DNA of 9,823 nucleotides from Actinomycetes bacterium (GTDB lineage Bacteria > Actinomycetota > Acidimicrobiia > Acidimicrobiales > RAAP-2). Below, piece by piece: positions 1-6,242 of this stretch (its first letter is position 1; each line of letters begins with the position of its first letter). The translations under genes were made by a program, and so were the position numbers. The notes beneath the pieces were generated by a model. The model was not told where the DNA came from. It ran no database searches and worked only from the letters and a program-made list of their open reading frames with translations. Location of the stretch: positions 1 to 9,823 of the forward strand of contig JAJZFO010000229.1 in assembly GCA_021805305.1 (NCBI GenBank), in the 5' to 3' direction.

Positions 1-444
1 GGAGAAGTCGAGGTCCGGCCAGGGGTCCGGGTCGTCGGGACGGGGCAACTCTTCGAGGCGCCGGACGTAGTCGTAGGCGACGTAGCCCACGGCACCGCCG
101 AAGAAGGCGGGGAGTTCGCTCGGGGCGAAGGTCGAGTAGGTGGCCAGCAGGTCGCGCAGGGTGGCGAGGCCGCCGTGAGGGTTGATCTGCGCGTTGCGTC
201 CCTCCACGCGCACCTCGGCGCCGTAGCTGTGGAGTCGCCAGAGCCGGTCCAGTCCGATGAAGGAATAACGTCCGGTGTCGTCACCGAGGGCCGCACTTTC
301 GAGGAGGCAGAACGCTCGTCCGCCGGCGAAACGCTGGTAGATCGACACGGGCGTGTCGCGGTCCAACTGCAACGTCTCGGTCATCGCCACGGTGTTGTAA
401 CCGTCCGCGACGAGGGCCTCGAATTCAGAAAAGGTTAGTGCCAC
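1..444 (-). CDS. trpE: Anthranilate synthase component I, N-terminal part (runs off the left edge)
   Basis: The first 148 codons are visible; the gene continues beyond base 1. TrpE makes anthranilate from chorismate with ammonia supplied by TrpG, the first committed step of tryptophan synthesis in the cytoplasm. The translated N-terminus shows a TPVSIYQRF block (residues 31-39), LLESA (47-51, the motif that in characterised TrpE proteins takes part in tryptophan feedback inhibition), GRYSFIG (58-64) and FFGGAVGYVAYDYVR (about 114-128), all typical of anthranilate synthase I. The catalytic chorismate-binding domain lies outside the window. The start is GTG at 444: an in-frame TAA lies three codons upstream, and TFSEFEALV right after it matches usual TrpE starts. 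No Shine-Dalgarno sequence precedes it, but TAACCT ends 6 nt upstream, so the mRNA is probably leaderless. The gene is divergent from trpG. PabB is the alternative, less likely given LLESA. Confidence 0.92.
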   Translation of the reverse strand, partial: MALTFSEFEALVADGYNTVAMTETLQLDRDTPVSIYQRFAGGRAFCLLESAALGDDTGRYSFIGLDRLWRLHSYGAEVRVEGRNAQINPHGGLATLRDLLATYSTFAPSELPAFFGGAVGYVAYDYVRRLEELPRPDDPDPWPDLDFS

Positions 445-450
445 GACTTA

Positions 451-456
451 AGGTTA
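451..456 (-). promoter_or_regulatory. -10 element of trpE, leaderless type
   Basis: On the minus strand the hexamer TAACCT lies exactly 6 nt upstream of the GTG start of trpE, which would place transcription initiation on the start codon itself. No convincing -35 was found. There is no room for a leader peptide or attenuator before trpE. Confidence 0.5.
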
Positions 457-471
457 CCGAGCACCACCCCC

Positions 472-477
472 TAGGAT
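472..477 (+). promoter_or_regulatory. -10 element of trpG, overlapping a possible Shine-Dalgarno
   Basis: TAGGAT lies 6 nt upstream of the ATG at 484, the spacing expected for a leaderless start. The same bases contain AGGA (473-476), 7 nt from the ATG, which could serve as a ribosome binding site if transcription starts further upstream. A weak -35 candidate, TTAAGG (448-453), would overlap the trpE -10, so the two divergent promoters may exclude each other. Confidence 0.45.
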
Positions 478-483
478 GCTGGT

Positions 484-1155
484 ATGTCGTCGCCGCACCT
501 CTTGGTCATCGATAACTACGACTCGTTCGTCTATAACCTCGTGCAGTACGTCGGGGAACTCGGGGCGAGCGTCGACGTGGTCCGCAACGACCGCGTCGGC
601 GCGCGCGACGTGTCGGCCGCGCGCTACGACGGCGTCCTCGTCTCACCGGGTCCGGGCCACCCGCGCACGGCGGGTAACTGTCTCGAGATCATCCGGCACT
701 GCGCGCAGGAGTCGATTCCGATGCTCGGCATCTGCCTGGGCCACCAGGCCCTCGGTGAAGCGTTCGGTGCCGATGTCGTGGCGGCCCCGGAACTGTTGCA
801 CGGTCGTTCCAGCGTGGTGCACCACCACTCGAACGGCGTGTTCGAAGGGCTGCCCGAGCCGATGATCGCGGGGCGTTACCACTCGCTGGTGGTGGAGCCC
901 ACGACACTGCCCGAGTGCTTCGAGGTCACCGCGACCAGTGGCGACTTGATCATGGGGATGCGTCACGTCGCGGCGCCGCTCGAGGGGGTGCAGTTCCACC
1001 CCGAGTCAGTATTGACCCAGCACGGCTACCGCCTGCTCGCCAACTGGCTCGGGCGCTGCGGCTCCCTCGACGCCGTGGCTCGCGCCGACGATCTCAACGC
1101 GGTCAGTGAGGCGATCCGTCGTTCGCTCCCCGAACCCTCGGGCGCGACCCTCTAG
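484..1155 (+). CDS. trpG: Glutamine amidotransferase, anthranilate synthase component II / aminodeoxychorismate synthase component II
   Basis: A class I glutamine amidotransferase of 223 aa that hydrolyses glutamine and passes ammonia to TrpE (tryptophan) or PabB (folate); many bacteria use one protein for both. The family signature is complete: DNYDSFVYNLVQY at 10-22, SPGPGHP at 54-60, nucleophile Cys84 in GICLGHQ, and the His172/Glu174 pair in FHPES. Length is slightly above the usual 190-200 aa because of a C-terminal tail of about 30 residues after the conserved core. The ATG at 484 is preceded by AGGA (7 nt) and by TAGGAT (6 nt). It is divergent from trpE, unlike the usual co-directional trpE-trpG order. 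Its TAG stop shares the palindrome CTAG with the stop of the convergent peptidase gene. The sequence alone does not separate TrpG from PabA; the neighbouring trpE favours TrpG. Confidence 0.93.
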   Translation: MSSPHLLVIDNYDSFVYNLVQYVGELGASVDVVRNDRVGARDVSAARYDGVLVSPGPGHPRTAGNCLEIIRHCAQESIPMLGICLGHQALGEAFGADVVAAPELLHGRSSVVHHHSNGVFEGLPEPMIAGRYHSLVVEPTTLPECFEVTATSGDLIMGMRHVAAPLEGVQFHPESVLTQHGYRLLANWLGRCGSLDAVARADDLNAVSEAIRRSLPEPSGATL

Positions 1156-1892
1156 GAGCTCAGGGACTCGCCCACGCCGACCCGACGTTCACTGACGCCC
1201 TGCGGGCCGCGGGTCACGACGTAGGCGGCCGGGCCGATGAAGGCCGGGTACGCGAGGTCGCCGACCACGCGTGTGGCGTCGGTCCCCTCGTACCAGATGC
1301 CCACGTGGTCGTCCGTGGCGTAGGCGACCTCGGGCAATGTCCCGTCCCCGACCAATTTCTGCAGGAGCGGGCGCCGCTGCGCCTCGGAGTCGTAGTGCAC
1401 CCCGTTGGCGAACGGCAAGAGTCCGAGGCCATCGGTGACCGGACGCAGCGCCGGACCGAAGGAGTCGGTCGTTCCTCCCACGTGCCAGCAGAGGCTGCCG
1501 GCGGACACGCCCGCGAGGATGACGCCGTGCTCCCACGCCGCGCGCATGGCGTGGTCGACTCCGTGGAGGCGCCACAGGGCGAGGAGATTGGCCACCGAGC
1601 CGCCGCCGACCCACACCAGGTCGCTGGTGAGCAAACGTTGCTCGGGGTCGGCGGACGGTTGAGGGAAGAGTCGTAGGGCACTGACCTCGCAGCCCGCGCT
1701 CGAGAAGGCCTCGAAGAGGAGGGCGTAGTTCTCAAGATCGTCGCCCGACGCGGTCTCCACGAGACAGACCCGCGGTCGCGTCGCACCGGTGAGCGCGAGC
1801 GCGTCGAGGACCATTCGACCCGGACGCACGCTGCGCTGGGTGGGCCCCGCGACGAAACCCCCCGAAGTCGCGAGAATGCGCGGCGTCGTCAC
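1152..1892 (-). CDS. Peptidase family S51 protein (PepE / cyanophycinase-like)
   Basis: A 246-aa cytoplasmic protein of the S51 serine peptidase family, whose members include the alpha-aspartyl dipeptidase PepE and cyanophycinase. Visible motifs are WVGGGS (94-99), the nucleophile elbow GVSAGS (128-133, Ser130 as predicted nucleophile) and GVHYDSE (164-170, His166 as likely catalytic His). No signal peptide is seen, which argues against exported cyanophycinase types. It is the last gene of the six-gene minus-strand operon. Its GTG start lies 3 nt after the TAA of the hydrolase gene, with no Shine-Dalgarno of its own, so translation is probably coupled. Its TAG stop overlaps the trpG stop by 3 nt. 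Substrate is unknown: Asp-X dipeptides are a family-based guess. The family call is firm; PepE as a name is not. Confidence 0.82.
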   Translation of the reverse strand: MTTPRILATSGGFVAGPTQRSVRPGRMVLDALALTGATRPRVCLVETASGDDLENYALLFEAFSSAGCEVSALRLFPQPSADPEQRLLTSDLVWVGGGSVANLLALWRLHGVDHAMRAAWEHGVILAGVSAGSLCWHVGGTTDSFGPALRPVTDGLGLLPFANGVHYDSEAQRRPLLQKLVGDGTLPEVAYATDDHVGIWYEGTDATRVVGDLAYPAFIGPAAYVVTRGPQGVSERRVGVGESLSS

Positions 1893-1895
1893 GCG

Positions 1896-2597
1896 TTAGC
1901 GCCCGACGAGGTGCGAACCGAAAAATTCCAGCGTGCGTTCGTGCGCGTCGCGGGCGTCGGCGGCGCGAAAGACGGCGGGGCGTCCGTCACAGTGAAAGCC
2001 GTGTTCGGCGTCCGGGTACCGCACAATCGTGGTGTCGCGCCCGGACGTGCGGGCCGCGGCGCGCAGGGCCTCCACCTGCTCGACGGGGATGCCCTTGTCG
2101 AGGTCCCCGTAGAGCCCGATCCAGTCAGCGCGCAGGTGGGGAGCGAGTTCGAGCAGCGGAGAGAAGCCGAAACGACCCGCCTCGATACCGCCGCCGTAAA
2201 AACTGGCCGCCGCGCCGACGCGTCCCTGCGTGGCCGCGTAGAAGGTGACGGTGCCGCCCATGCAGTAGCCCACGATGCCGGTGTTGGCTGGTTCGAATCC
2301 CGCGGCGAGCAAGAAGTCACAGGTCGCGTCCAGGTCATGGCGGAGGTCCTCCTCGTTGAGGTCGGCCATGACCGCCATGGCGGCGGGGAAGTCGTCGTAG
2401 GCAATTTCGGGCGATCCGGCCCGGTGGAAGAGTTCCGGCGCCACGGCGTAGTAGCCCTCGCGCGCGAAACGCTCGGTGACGTCACGGATGTGGTCGTTGA
2501 CGCCGAACGCTTCTTGTATGACGATGACGGCGCGCGACGCCGACGGATCGCCGGCGACGTCGAGGGGTACGTCCTGGAAGAGGTGGCGGGTGGTCAT
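1896..2597 (-). CDS. Dienelactone hydrolase family protein
   Basis: An alpha/beta hydrolase of 233 aa in the dienelactone hydrolase family. Classical members open the lactone ring of dienelactones in chloroaromatic breakdown, but most genomic homologues have other, unknown ester or lactone substrates. The catalytic triad is visible: Cys112 in GYCMGG, Asp167 in GDLDKGIP (Asp165 is the alternative) and His199 in EHGFHC. The oxyanion-side motif IQEAFGVNDHIRDV at 27-40 and APELFHR at 53-59 are also characteristic. The nucleophile is Cys, as in true DLH enzymes. The ATG overlaps the TGA of the upstream oxidoreductase gene (ATGA, 4 nt), and the only purine-rich box (AAGGA) is 11 nt away, so translation is probably coupled. 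No aromatic-degradation genes lie nearby, so a catabolic role is not supported by context. Confidence 0.88.
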   Translation of the reverse strand: MTTRHLFQDVPLDVAGDPSASRAVIVIQEAFGVNDHIRDVTERFAREGYYAVAPELFHRAGSPEIAYDDFPAAMAVMADLNEEDLRHDLDATCDFLLAAGFEPANTGIVGYCMGGTVTFYAATQGRVGAAASFYGGGIEAGRFGFSPLLELAPHLRADWIGLYGDLDKGIPVEQVEALRAAARTSGRDTTIVRYPDAEHGFHCDGRPAVFRAADARDAHERTLEFFGSHLVGR

Positions 2598-3199
2598 AAG
2601 AATGATGGTCCTTCGCTGCGGGTTCGCTTGAGTTCGTAGAATCCCGGGGTGCTGGCGACGGCGATCACCCCGTCAAACAATACGCCGGCGGCGGCCCCAC
2701 GCGGCGCCGGGGTCACCACCGGGCCGAAGAAGGCGACGTCGCCCACGTGAATGACCGGCGTGCCCACGTCGAAACCGACGGGGTCCATGCCGGCGAAGTG
2801 ACTCAACCGCAGGTCGTCGTCGAATTCATTGCTCACGGCGGCGTCGATCAGTGTTTCGTCGAGTCCGGCGTCGGCGAGGGCGCGGCGAGCGGTCTCCACC
2901 AGGTCGTCGCGCTCGGCCCCCACGTGGTAGCGCTGCCCGAACGCGCTGTAGAACGGCTCGAGTTTCTCGTTGCCGTACTTGTCCTCAATCGCTGTCATCA
3001 CGCGGACCGGGCCCCACGCGTGGCGCAGCAGCTCGGCGTACTCTTCGGACACTTCTCGCCCGTCGTTGAGCACGGCGAGACTCATCGTGTGAAAGCGCAG
3101 GTCGATGTCGCGCACCCGACGCGTCTCGAGGAGCCAGCGTGACGTGATCCACGCCCACGGGCACACGGGATCGACCCAGAGATCAACGGCTTGCGTCAC
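2594..3199 (-). CDS. DsbA-fold oxidoreductase, mycothiol-dependent nitroreductase (Rv2466c) family, with a CPWA active site
   Basis: A 201-aa thioredoxin-fold protein of the DsbA/FrnE superfamily. It closely resembles my recollection of Mycobacterium tuberculosis Rv2466c, a cytosolic mycothiol-dependent nitroreductase induced by oxidative stress: DPVCPWAWITSRWLLE (10-25), FHTMSLAVLN (36-45), AWGPVRV (61-67), the cis-proline loop VGTPVIHV (145-152, Pro148), VAFFGPV and a C-terminal ELKRTRSEGP. The reference has CPWC; here residues 13-16 read CPWA, so the second (resolving) Cys is missing and only a monothiol mechanism seems possible. The GTG at 3199 was chosen because AGGAG (3204-3208) precedes it by 4 nt and homology starts there; the open frame to 3289 only runs through the upstream gene. 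It overlaps the M20 gene by 17 nt and the hydrolase by 4 nt. Confidence 0.87.
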   Translation of the reverse strand: MTQAVDLWVDPVCPWAWITSRWLLETRRVRDIDLRFHTMSLAVLNDGREVSEEYAELLRHAWGPVRVMTAIEDKYGNEKLEPFYSAFGQRYHVGAERDDLVETARRALADAGLDETLIDAAVSNEFDDDLRLSHFAGMDPVGFDVGTPVIHVGDVAFFGPVVTPAPRGAAAGVLFDGVIAVASTPGFYELKRTRSEGPSFL

Positions 3200-4598
3200 G
3201 GAACTCCTCTCGGTGGGGGAAGGCTGCCACGATGCGCGCGACGCAGTTGGTGACGGCCACGGTGGTCGGTAAGTCCAGCATCTCGTCAATGCCGTGCGCG
3301 TTGGAGTGGGGGCCGAGGACCCCGGTGGCGACGAACTGTACGCCGGGGTAGCGACGGCCCAGGGAGGCGAGAAACGGAATGGTGCCGCCTTCGCCGCTGT
3401 AGCCCACGCCGTGACCGAAGAATTCGTGGGAGGCGTCGTCGAGGGCGTCGACGAGCCAGGGTGCCACGGGGGGTGACGCCCACCCGTCCGCGCCGTGGCC
3501 GCGGACGCTCACGTGCGCGCCGGCGGGCACGTCGATCGTCAAGCGCTCCTCCAGCGCGGCCACCGCCTTCGCCGCGTCGACGGACGGGGGCAGGCGAAAC
3601 GACAGGGTCGCCGTGGTGAAGGGTCGCAGGACGTTCCCCGCCATTTCGGGCGAGGGGATTCCGGCGACGCCCACGACCGAGAGCGTCGGTCGCCAGGTCT
3701 GGTTCAAGAGTCGCTCGGCGTGGTCGGCTCCCATGAGCGCGAGACCGTCGACGAGGGGCAGGTCGTCGAAGATCTGGTCGCCGAACTCGCGGGCGATGTG
3801 GCGCGCCGCATCGCGTGCGCTGTCGGGTATCTCGGCGTGTAACGCGGGGACGAGGACCTCGCCCGTGGTGGCGTCCTCCACGCGGTCGAGCAGTTGTCGG
3901 AGAATGCGAAATGACGACGGCACCACGCCGCTGGCGCTCCCGCTGTGCTGACCCTGGGTAAGGACGCGTACGGTGACCTCGACGCTGGCCAGGCCCCGGA
4001 GTGACGTGGTGACCCACAACCGGTCGTAGGTGAGGGCACCCGAGTCGAGGCAGATCATCAGCGCCACGCGACCCAGGTGCTCGCGCCAGTGGTCGAGGTA
4101 CGCGTCGAGGTCGGGGCTGCCGCTCTCCTCGCTGGCTTCGATGAGCACCACGCAGCGACTATGGGGGATGTTCTCGGCCTCCAGCGATTCGAGTGCCAGG
4201 AGCGCCGCGAACGCGGAGTACCCGTCGTCGGCCACTCCGCGCGCGAAGACGCGGTCACCGCGGCGCACCGGCTGGTAGGGGGCCAGTCCCGCGGACCACT
4301 CCCCGAGGGGGGGTTGCTTATCGAGGTGTCCGTAGAGGACCACCGTGGCGTCGTCGTCGTTGGTCGCCGCGACCGTGACCATCAGGACGGGGGTGCGGTC
4401 CTCCAGACGGAGGACCTCGACGTCGAAACTGCGTAGACGACGCTGGCGCGCCCACTCGGCGAGTAAATCCACGGCGTCATCGATGTACCCGTTCTCGCGC
4501 CAGCGCTCGTCGAAGGCGGGCGAGAGGCATTCGATGGTCGCGTAGGACATGAGGGTGGCGAGGGCGTCGCGTTCGAAGTCGTCGAGGGTCAGTGGCAC
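3183..4598 (-). CDS. M20 family metallopeptidase (carnosine dipeptidase/ArgE/DapE-like)
   Basis: A 471-aa di-zinc peptidase of family M20, members of which hydrolyse dipeptides or N-acyl amino acids. Motifs appear in order: YGHLDKQP (89-96, metal His91), GVADDGYS (121-128, bridging Asp124), EASEESGS (154-161, catalytic Glu157 and metal Glu158), CLDSG (183-187, metal Asp185), QHSG in the dimerisation lid (217-220, His218) and PHSNAHGIDE (430-439, metal His435). HLDKQP and ESGS are closest to the CNDP dipeptidase group. No signal peptide is seen, so it is probably cytoplasmic. The GTG start at 4598 has no Shine-Dalgarno; TAACCT lies 6 nt upstream and its first three bases are the stop codon of the glycosylase gene. 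It may therefore be read both from the operon and from its own leaderless promoter. The substrate cannot be inferred. Confidence 0.9.
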   Translation of the reverse strand: MPLTLDDFERDALATLMSYATIECLSPAFDERWRENGYIDDAVDLLAEWARQRRLRSFDVEVLRLEDRTPVLMVTVAATNDDDATVVLYGHLDKQPPLGEWSAGLAPYQPVRRGDRVFARGVADDGYSAFAALLALESLEAENIPHSRCVVLIEASEESGSPDLDAYLDHWREHLGRVALMICLDSGALTYDRLWVTTSLRGLASVEVTVRVLTQGQHSGSASGVVPSSFRILRQLLDRVEDATTGEVLVPALHAEIPDSARDAARHIAREFGDQIFDDLPLVDGLALMGADHAERLLNQTWRPTLSVVGVAGIPSPEMAGNVLRPFTTATLSFRLPPSVDAAKAVAALEERLTIDVPAGAHVSVRGHGADGWASPPVAPWLVDALDDASHEFFGHGVGYSGEGGTIPFLASLGRRYPGVQFVATGVLGPHSNAHGIDEMLDLPTTVAVTNCVARIVAAFPHREEFRDASR

Positions 4599-4604
4599 GA
4601 GGTG

Positions 4605-4610
4605 AGGTTA
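4605..4610 (-). promoter_or_regulatory. Internal leaderless promoter -10 before the M20 peptidase gene
   Basis: TAACCT on the minus strand ends 6 nt before the GTG start at 4598, the same hexamer and spacing as before trpE. Its first three bases (4608-4610) are the TAA stop of the upstream glycosylase gene. No good -35 is visible. Confidence 0.4.
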
Positions 4611-5231
4611 CTGGCTCGAACGATGTAGGTGCACCGCTTGCCAGCAGTACCACGCGACGTCAGAGCGCACGCCGATGAATCGTTCCCCGTGGGGACGCAA
4701 CGATTTCTCGTCGATCATCTCCTCGAGTCCGTGCAGGAGGCTCCAGCCGTGGCGGACCCCGAAGTCACCGACCGGCCACACGTCGCGGCGGCCGAGCGTG
4801 TGCATCAAGTACATTTGCACGGTCCAGGGCCCGACGCCGTGCACCGACGTCAGCTCCGACACGATCTCGGCGTCACTGCGGCGACCGTGCGCGCTCAGGT
4901 GGATGCGCCCGTCCCGGGCGTGCGCCGCCAAGTCCAGCATCGCCGCGGCTTTGGTGCGCGAGAGGCCCGCGCCGCGCAGGGCGTCGGGTCCCGCGCGCAA
5001 CACCGATTCGATCGAGACGTGGCCGCCGCACGCGTCGACCACGCGCGCGTGAATCGTGCGAGCCGCCGCGGTCGCCAGGAGTTGATAGGTGATGGAACCG
5101 ATCAGATTCGCGAACCGCTGATCGACCGGGGCGGGCCGTCGTGCGGGAACCGCGCCGACCACGGCGACGACCGGGGCGAAGGCCCGATCCCGAGCGACGA
5201 TCTCCGCGGCGATGTCGGTACGTAGGCTCAC
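4608..5231 (-). CDS. DNA-3-methyladenine glycosylase II (AlkA/Mag family, HhH-GPD)
   Basis: A 207-aa helix-hairpin-helix glycosylase that would remove alkylated purines such as 3-methyladenine from DNA in base excision repair. The HhH motif with the Gly-Pro-Trp turn is at 127-140 (LTSVHGVGPWTVQM), followed by LGRRDVWPVGDFGVRHG, in which Asp156 is the predicted catalytic aspartate. The N-terminal LIGSITYQLLATAAARTI (43-60) corresponds to the usual SIxxQQxSxKAA helix but lacks the second Gln. The C-terminal RSDVAWYCWQAV matches the family's closing helix. Length fits short Mag-type enzymes without the AlkA N-terminal domain. The start is GTG at 5231, 4 nt after the lysR stop; the upstream extension of this frame only runs antisense-like through lysR and has no family resemblance. 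It is the second gene of the minus-strand operon. Confidence 0.88.
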   Translation of the reverse strand: MSLRTDIAAEIVARDRAFAPVVAVVGAVPARRPAPVDQRFANLIGSITYQLLATAAARTIHARVVDACGGHVSIESVLRAGPDALRGAGLSRTKAAAMLDLAAHARDGRIHLSAHGRRSDAEIVSELTSVHGVGPWTVQMYLMHTLGRRDVWPVGDFGVRHGWSLLHGLEEMIDEKSLRPHGERFIGVRSDVAWYCWQAVHLHRSSQ

Positions 5232-5235
5232 CTTG

Positions 5236-6168
5236 TCATGATGGCAGAACACCCGTGCCCTCGGGGACGACGACCCCGTGCGGTACCTGACTCGCCTCAC
5301 GGACCACCGTCGAGAGCAGGGAGTGGATGGCGCGTACCGGCGCCGCGGGGAAACCGAATCGACGTCGCACGAGGCAGACCCGGCGTTGGGCGATGCCTTC
5401 GATGGGCACGGCGCGGAAGTTGGCTCGCAGGTGCGTCGAGAGCATGGTCGAAGGCAGGATGGAGGGACCGTGGCCGTCAAACGTCAAGGACGCGATCGTT
5501 CGCAGTCCGTCCAGCTCGATGAGGGGTTTGAGATCGATGCCCTGAGCGTGTGAGGCGTCGTCGATTTCGCGGCGGATCGGAGTACCGGGATAGGGGAGCA
5601 GGATCTCGAAGGGCTCGAGGTCGGCGAAGGTCACGGAGGGGCGATTCGCCAAGGGGTGGTTCTTGTCGGCGATCAAGACGAGGTCCTCGCGGTACAAGTC
5701 CACCTCCGACAACTCGGGGGCGGCGACGGGCCACGCGAGCACGGCCAGGTCTAAGACGCCCGACACGAGTTGCGGCTCGATCACCGAGTTAGTGCCCTCG
5801 GTGATCCGCAGGGAGATGTGGGGGTACGCCACGCGTTGGGCCTCGAGGAGCAGCGGGACGATCCAGCGTCCCGCCGTGCCGATCATGCCGAGGGAAACGC
5901 GACCGCGCACGTCAGCGGTCAACTCCGAGACGTCGGCGGCGATGGCGCTCACCTCACTCAGGATGCGCCGAGCCCGATCGACGACGACCGCACCGGATTC
6001 GGTCAGCGCGCCCGAGGCACGGTCGATGAGTTCCGATCCGAGCTCCGATTCGAGACGCGCGATTCGATTGGAGATGTTGGACTGTACGGTGCCGAGGGCC
6101 TCCGCCGCGCTGGAGAAAGTTCCGTGTTCGGCAATGCCCACGAGGGCTTCGAGCTGGCGTATTTCCAT
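5236..6168 (-). CDS. LysR-type transcriptional regulator
   Basis: A 310-aa LysR-family DNA-binding regulator. The N-terminal winged helix-turn-helix spans about 1-60, with the recognition region TFSSAAEALGTVQSNISNRIARLE at about 17-40; a linker helix follows at 60-88; the effector-binding domain runs from about 90 to 300 (VSLGMIGTAGRW at the first strand, GVLDLAVLAWP at 137-147, DLVLIADKNHPLA at 162-174). The ligand is unknown, and the single Cys265 argues against an OxyR-like disulfide switch. The ATG at 6168 has no Shine-Dalgarno, but a perfect TATACT lies 6 nt upstream, so the mRNA is probably leaderless. It is the first gene of a six-gene operon and is divergent from a 6C-type sRNA, with TTGATA/TATCAA half-sites between them. 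By family habit it should autoregulate and control the divergent transcript. Confidence 0.94.
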   Translation of the reverse strand: MEIRQLEALVGIAEHGTFSSAAEALGTVQSNISNRIARLESELGSELIDRASGALTESGAVVVDRARRILSEVSAIAADVSELTADVRGRVSLGMIGTAGRWIVPLLLEAQRVAYPHISLRITEGTNSVIEPQLVSGVLDLAVLAWPVAAPELSEVDLYREDLVLIADKNHPLANRPSVTFADLEPFEILLPYPGTPIRREIDDASHAQGIDLKPLIELDGLRTIASLTFDGHGPSILPSTMLSTHLRANFRAVPIEGIAQRRVCLVRRRFGFPAAPVRAIHSLLSTVVREASQVPHGVVVPEGTGVLPS

Positions 6169-6169
6169 A

Positions 6170-6218
6170 TATCAAGTATATAGATGACAACTATCAAAAG
6201 TATGCGCTTGATTGATAG
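6170..6218. promoter_or_regulatory. Candidate LysR operator with three TTGATA/TATCAA half-sites
   Basis: TATCAA occurs at 6170-6175 and 6192-6197, and its complement TTGATA at 6212-6217. The last two form a perfect 7-bp inverted repeat, CTATCAA (6191-6197) and TTGATAG (6212-6218), with a 14-nt spacer. The half-sites are 22 and 20 nt apart, about two helical turns, so they face the same side of DNA, as expected for a LysR tetramer on recognition and activation sites. The array covers the lysR -10 on one side and the -35 of the sRNA promoter on the other. The structure is visible; LysR binding is inference. Confidence 0.5.
6175..6180 (-). promoter_or_regulatory. -10 element of the lysR-led operon
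   Basis: TATACT on the minus strand sits 6 nt before the ATG of lysR, the best -10 match in the window and positioned for a leaderless transcript. There is no consensus -35 at 16-18 nt; that zone overlaps the TATCAA half-site (6192-6197), as expected if the promoter is weak and regulator-dependent. Confidence 0.6.
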
Positions 6219-6236
6219 GCCACTTACCTGCATACT
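6208..6236 (+). promoter_or_regulatory. Promoter of the 6C-type sRNA
   Basis: TTGATT (6208-6213), a 17-nt spacer and CATACT (6231-6236) form a near-consensus housekeeping promoter. Initiation 6-7 nt downstream would fall at A6243 or G6244, two or three bases before hairpin 1. The -35 overlaps the right arm of the inverted repeat 6191-6218. Confidence 0.6.
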
Positions 6237-6242
6237 GGTATC

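Noticed and set aside
1911..2639. A 242-codon plus-strand open frame
   Set aside because: It runs antisense to the dienelactone hydrolase gene, which has a full catalytic triad. The plus-strand translation is Gly/Val/Arg-rich with no motifs, typical of a shadow frame in high-GC DNA.
4307..4313. Run of seven G as a possible pairing site for the 6C loops
   Set aside because: The run is on the plus strand, while the gene there is transcribed from the minus strand, so the mRNA carries C, not G.
5232..5480. Longer N-terminus for the DNA glycosylase
   Set aside because: The extension is entirely inside lysR and is a Ser/Arg/Pro-rich shadow translation; GTG 5231, 4 nt after the lysR stop, gives the normal family length.
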